Shown piece after piece: positions 59,501-64,000 of a DNA stretch of 64,000 bases. The notes below the pieces were generated by a model. The model saw only the letters and a program-made list of their open reading frames with translations, searched no databases and had not been told where the DNA came from. Each line of letters starts with the position of its first letter. Position 1 is the first letter of the stretch. Location: contig NC_083605.1 of NCBI RefSeq assembly GCF_029168945.1, positions 5,711,280 to 5,775,279 on the forward strand, read 5' to 3'. A program made the translations under genes and the position numbers. The DNA comes from Cannabis sativa. Its lineage: Eukaryota; Streptophyta; Magnoliopsida; Rosales; Cannabaceae.

Positions 59501-59846
59501 CGGTTACAGTCAACATTTGAAGTAATAGAAAAACAAATCAAAATTCTAACAAATAACAGCTTACCTGTATGTCTTTCCAAACTTTATTTTTCAGAGTCGG
59601 GTTGACTTCTTTCAAGTTTTTATAGGCCAACCCTATCGTCTGCCGGCATCTGACTCCTAGAATGGATACGAGCTTCGCATAGCTTTTCCCGCAGTATTGT
59701 CCTTTGTCGTTAACCTCGAGGGCCACTCTTTTGCCCTGAGCCATTAGTTTGGATATTTCATTCATCTGCATCGGCCCTCGTGTAGGTATTGCAGTTGGAC
59801 ACTCATTTTCTGCGCCTGAATCAGATCCGGATTCCGAGTTGGCCAT
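56589..59846 (-). pseudogene. CACTA second gene: transposase-associated protein with Ulp1-like C-terminus, 11 exons
   Basis: Exons (minus): 59846-59565, 59478-59260, 59182-59090, 59006-58896, 58805-58693, 58615-58084, 57820-57513, 57432-57244, 57143-57041, 56961-56787, 56687-56589; all junctions GT-AG and in phase. The predicted protein is about 740 residues. The N-terminal part (MNEISKLMAQGKRVALEV; NPTLKNKVWKDIQ; DFKNRMTKDIIMPALKEK) resembles the plant En/Spm Transposase_24 family. A coiled coil follows (KEIEKLKAEVHSLKQKRN). The C-terminus is C48/Ulp1-like: FFIPWNIG-MHWTLVV (His), QPKSQECGFYVLKYI (Gln, Cys). Where Ulp1 has the catalytic Asp the sequence reads HLNP, so Asn. One extra base in exon 9 (a CCC run at 57,120-57,122) shifts the frame just after MHWTLVV; otherwise the gene is intact. 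Confidence 0.82.
57861..57905. repeat. 45-bp segment shared with 63,948-63,992
   Basis: Both read TATCC-AATTCTACCGAAATTT-GGCAGCATAACGG-TGTAATTG with three or four substitutions, in the same orientation, one in an intron of the second gene and one near the window end. Confidence 0.85.
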
Positions 59847-59992
59847 GTCTACACCATTAACAAAAAAACTTTAAAGTTAGCTATATATATAACAAGTAGT
59901 GTATATGAAATATTAAAAGCATAAACAAATTGTTAAGTATTCAGGAGCATTCACAACCACAATATAAAGTAAGCTATATCTAAAGTTACAAA

Positions 59993-62900
59993 TTAGACAC
60001 GTTTTCTTTTCTTTTTTTGTTTATGTTTGCGTGAATCACAATTGACCCATATTCCCTCATTGATATCGTTTCTAATGTATTCAGCGTCGTCTTCCTCAAT
60101 GTTACGATCAATTCCCATAAGTTGCTCATGAATTGGTTGTCCAGCAATGAAGTCATCGTAACATAAGTCAGCATTCTCCTCATCCTGTTCAGTCTCTAAG
60201 AACCTCCTCTCTGGTGTTGATAAAACAATAGACCATTTATCATTAGCCGGATCAGAAATGTAAAAAACTTGAGCTGCTTGGCTAGCCATGATGAATGGAT
60301 CATTCTTGCTTCCTCTCTTACTTAAATCAACCAAAGTAAAACCAAGCTCGTCAGTTTTTACTCCAACGTTATTGTCAACCCAAGAACATTTAAAAACTGG
60401 AATTCGGAACGCAAAATAATTGAGCTCCCATATTTCTTCAATGACCCCGTAATACGTCATAGTACCTAAAACAGGGTTTCTATCTTTTGCACTTGCAAAG
60501 TGCATAGTTTCTGCGACGATACGTATACCACTATTTTGAACCTCTCGAGCATCATCTCTTGACTTTGTATGAAAAAGTTTATCCCTTACAATGTACGCTT
60601 CATGCTTTCCAACCGCAAAAGTTGGTCCAAGGGCAATACGACTCAACACATCAGATACTCCATGATTCGGTTCGTTCAACTTTGATATAATGGTATTCCT
60701 TAACCACCCAATGAAAGTTTGACGATGTTGGTCTGCAACCCATTTTTATTTATTTTTTTGATTTCTTGGAACCATTGATTGTAACAGCTCCATATGGTCA
60801 CTGTAAAACAAGTAAGGTAAATCAAGTTATTGTTCATCGTGACTTAAGTAATGTTAATAAAAAAAAGGTACTTACGTTATATATGGTTGAACCTCTGCGT
60901 TATTGTTCATCACGACTAATTGAGCTTGATCGAGTTCAAGCTTGGACACTGTCACCATTGTCCCTTTCCCCCTTAATCCTCTATCAACATCATCTGGGTC
61001 AGTTCTTGGTTTGCTAATTCCTATTGCCTCAACTCCAGCCATGTACTCTGAACAAAATTCCACAGCCTCTTCAGATATGTAGCACTCAACCATAGATGCT
61101 TCTGGCCGATAGTGGTTACACACATAACTTTTAAGTACCTTCATATTTCTTTCAAATGGATACATCCATCTCGCCCACACCAACCCACACAGACTTGCTT
61201 CTCTCACTAGATGAACCATTAAATGGATCATGATGTCGAAAAAAGATGGCAGAAAAAACTTTTCCAGGTTGCACAATGTTTTGACTACATGTTCATGTAA
61301 TGCATCTAACTTATCCAATTCTAATTCCTTCCCGCACAGCCTATTAAAGAAAATGCAAACATGTGTCAAACACTCTCGAACATTTTTTGGCAAGACTGAT
61401 CTAATGGCAATTGGAAATAGATGTTGCATTAACGCATGACAATCATGTGATTTCAGACCCATTAGTTTCAACTCAGTCTCATTCACCAAGTTTTTGATGT
61501 TAGACGAGTAACCATCGGGTACTTTCATATTTGCAAGTGATTTGCAAACTGTTTGTTTCTCTTTTTTGGACAAAGTGAAACAAGCAGGAGGCAAATATAA
61601 TCGTTCACCTTTCTTCTCAGGTGCCAGAGATTGTCGTATACCCATTTCAACGAGATCTAAACGACTATTTAGACCGTCCTTAGTTTTGCCGGGAATATCA
61701 AGTAAGGTACCAATAATACTCTCACACACATTTTTTTCAATATGCATGACATCCAAACAATGTCGAACTAGTAGACTTTTCCAATATGGAAGACGAAAGA
61801 AGATTGACTTTCTTTGAAAACAACCATTAGTTTTTTTATTTTTTTGCGTCTTTCCATACTTAAAATCCACAAGTTGAACTTGTTGGAGAATTTGTTCCCC
61901 AGACAGTGGCAAATGAGCCATATCACCCTCTTCAGTACCATCGAATGCTTTCTTCTTCCGTCTATCAGGATGATTTGCAGGCAAGTACCGTCTGTGACCC
62001 ATATAACACATCTTGTGTCCATTTGCCAAGCGACGAGCCGATGTGTTAGTGCAACAAATCGGACAACCTTCGTAATCTTTTGTGCTTAAGCCTGATAAAT
62101 TACTATAAGCAGGGAAATCACTGACAGTCCACAACAACACAGCTTTCAGATTAAAGAATTCTTTTTTAAAACCATCATAGACCTGAACACCGTTCTCATA
62201 CAATTCTATTAAATCGTCAATCAATGGTTCCAAATATACATCGATATTATGTCCAGGTTGTTGCGGGCCTGATATCATTAAAGAAAGCATGTTAAATTTC
62301 CTCTTCATCACTAACCAGGGAGGAAGATTGTACATAACTAGGAAGACAGGCCATGAACTATGACGACTACTTAGAGATCTATGTGGATTTACTCCATCCG
62401 CACACAGACCGAGACGAATGTGTCTTGGTTCAGATTTGAATTCAAGATTTATGTAGTTTACTTTTTTCCAAGCTTGGGAATCTACAGGATGTCTGAGTTT
62501 TCCATCTTTCACTCTCTTGGTCTCATGCTAAATCAAATTTTCAGAATGTTCTGCACTACGATATAATCGTTTTAGTCGCGGAATCAAAGGCATGTACCAC
62601 ATCACTTTTTGGGGGATAAGTTTCCTATTTTCCTTACTCTTGTTTACTTTATGGCGGGATAAACCGCAAGTCGGGCAATAATTCATGTCTGCATATTCCT
62701 TACGATATAAAATGCAATCGTTCGGACATGCATGAATTTTTTCATACTTCAATCCTATAGAATTTAACGTTTTTTTCACTTCATAAGTAGATTCCGGGAA
62801 GCAGTTGGAAAATGGTAAGATATCTTTAAAAGCAGCTAAAAATTGAGTAAAACATTTATCGCTCACTCCATTTTCTGCTTTTATGTTGTAAAACTTTACC

Positions 62901-63326
62901 ATTGTTGGTAATCTTAGTTTTTTACAACCATCGAACAGGGGTTTATCAGCATCACTAAGAAAATTATCGAATTTCTCAGGATCATTAAGAAATTCCTCCT
63001 GTGCTTCGTTAAGCAAAGTCCAATGGATAATCATCGAAATCATTAACCTCGATATCATCTACCCCCCGCTTTCCTAATGGATATGGATCATTAGGTAAAT
63101 GTTCGCCATGGTAATACCAATTAGTATAACTTCTATTGAAACCTCGTAAATACACATGGTCCTTAATCATTGTAATATTCCCTTTAGATACATTACAACA
63201 ATCTACACACGGACAATGAATACGATCGTGATTTTTAGAATTCTTTAAGGCAAACTCTAAAAATGCATCGAACCCTACTTGAAATCGCAGTGTGTCTCTC
63301 TCCTCACGCATCCATGATTTATCCAT
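59993..63326 (-). pseudogene. tnp2-family CACTA transposase, disabled
   Basis: Start ATG at 63,326 gives MDKSWMREERDTLRF. Domains in order: transposase-associated N-terminus (HCPCVDCCN; YTNWYYHGEHLP), then tnp2 (DKPLFDGCKKLRLP; KIHACPNDCILYRKEYAD; NYCPTCGLSRHK; HIRLGLCADGVNPH; LDVMHIEKNVCESIIGTLL), a DUF4218-like block (GLKSHDCHALMQHLFPIAIR; MYPFERNMKVLKSYVCN) and, after an intron (60,875-60,801), a DUF4216-like block (WELNYFAFRIPVFKCSWVDN). Lesions: a frameshift at about 63,010-63,045; TAG at 62,530-62,528 in place of the conserved Trp before HE; and an in-frame TAA in an A/T run near 60,745. The protein would cut and join the element ends; it is not functional as written. Confidence 0.9.
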
Positions 63327-63350
63327 AACAAAAATCCTATCCAAAAAAAT

Positions 63351-63815
63351 TCAGTATTTAGTAACTAATTATAGCTAGTTACTATTACACAATGTAACTA
63401 ACTAAGTTTCTCACAATTTATTCATATTAATTTATAAATTACTCAAATTCTCGTTTTAGATTAGTTCATATTATTATTAGGTTGTTTTGTTGATTAGAAT
63501 GTTGGTAAAATGTTAAATATTTTTAATAAAAAAAGTTGAGGGGAAAAGTTTTTGGTAAAGCAATAAGGGGTATTAACTAATATTTTCCCCTTTTAATTAA
63601 CTTTTGCTCTTTATTTTCTTTGAAAAATAAAAATCCACATTGAACCTCTCAAATGAAAGAAAAAAAAAATAAAAAAAGAAAGATTTTATATGTTTATTTT
63701 GTTAATGTATTTTGTAACTAATTATACTAATTACACAATGTAACTAACTAAGTTTCTCACAATTTATTCATATTAATTTATAAATTACTCAAATTCTCGT
63801 TTTAGTTGATTAGAA
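63351..63815. repeat. Direct repeat of about 105 bp
   Basis: 63,360-63,505 and 63,711-63,825 share GTAACTAATTATA, ACACAATGTAACTAACTAAG, TTTCTCACAATTTATTCATA and GATTAGAATGTTGGTAAAAT in the same order with small indels. They lie upstream of the tnp2 start codon, as expected for element promoter or subterminal DNA. Confidence 0.85.
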
Positions 63816-64000
63816 TGTTGGTAAAATTGAAAAGTTCACATAAATGTGTATATAATTATTTTTTATGTGACCTAACTTCTTATCACTATATTATAATTAA
63901 CTAGTTATTTGTGTTATGTAAATATTATGAATGGTTTTAGTAAGATTTATCCTAATTCTACCGAAATTTCGGCAGCATAACGGCTGTAATTGGACGTTCC

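Larger units (their letters stand above)
56045..64000 (-). mobile_element. Large En/Spm (CACTA) element, one end and both genes; other end outside the window
   Basis: The terminus CACTACTACAAAA (56,045) follows AGT, the probable 3-bp target duplication. Phased subterminal motifs follow. The two genes read toward this end: tnp2-type transposase (63,326-59,993) and a second gene (59,846-56,589). The region beyond 63,344 is AT-rich and has not reached a second terminus by 64,000. Transposase lesions suggest it cannot move on its own now. Confidence 0.9.

Noticed and set aside
60766..62566. Plus-strand ORFs across the tnp2 gene
   Set aside because: They are complements of the transposase reading frame.

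Overview
This window is nuclear DNA of a flowering plant, most likely a eudicot. It is AT-rich, and its genes have GT-AG introns. It carries plant-specific regulators (a group III WRKY and the stomatal bHLH SPEECHLESS) in a dense, nested layer of plant transposons. I cannot name the species from sequence alone.

Layout. (1) 1-2,676: an intact three-exon group III WRKY gene (+). (2) 2,677-12,033: no intact gene. It holds an hAT-like element, a decayed RNase H fragment, a tandem array near 7.5-8.0 kb, CACTA-type pieces and a (GA)48 microsatellite. (3) 12,034-38,649: a diverged inverted duplication with arms of about 2.2 kb. A 12.2-kb Ty3/gypsy element of the Tat type (12,767-24,991, TSD GTATA) sits in the left arm and has an hAT element in its 3' LTR. 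The interior holds a young Ty1/copia element (26,911-31,870, TSD AGTCC) inserted in a 157-codon unknown ORF, a CACTA-type end, a Cassandra TRIM carrying 5S rRNA-like sequence, and gypsy remains. (4) 38,650-41,640: the 3' part of a second, minus-strand Tat-like gypsy with two arrays built on GTGAC. (5) 43,782-51,782: a SPEECHLESS (SPCH) gene on the minus strand, split inside its ACT-like C-terminal domain by a 6.2-kb Ty1/copia element that has lost its 3' end. (6) 52,630-56,044: small nested CACTA-type elements. (7) 56,045 to the window end: one end and the gene cargo of a large En/Spm (CACTA) element, with a broken tnp2 transposase gene and an 11-exon gene coding for a transposase-associated protein with a Ulp1-like C-terminus.

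The host genes are few: WRKY, SPCH and possibly the split 157-codon ORF. Two of these three are interrupted by copia insertions. The strongest leads are: the SPCH disruption and its scrambled junction; a possible 2.4-kb leader intron in that copia element, with the start codon in the LTR and the primer binding site plus ten near-identical palindromes inside the intron; 22-bp phased alternating motifs at the CACTA end; the antisense gene of the Tat element; and the inverted duplication that preserves an empty gypsy target site.
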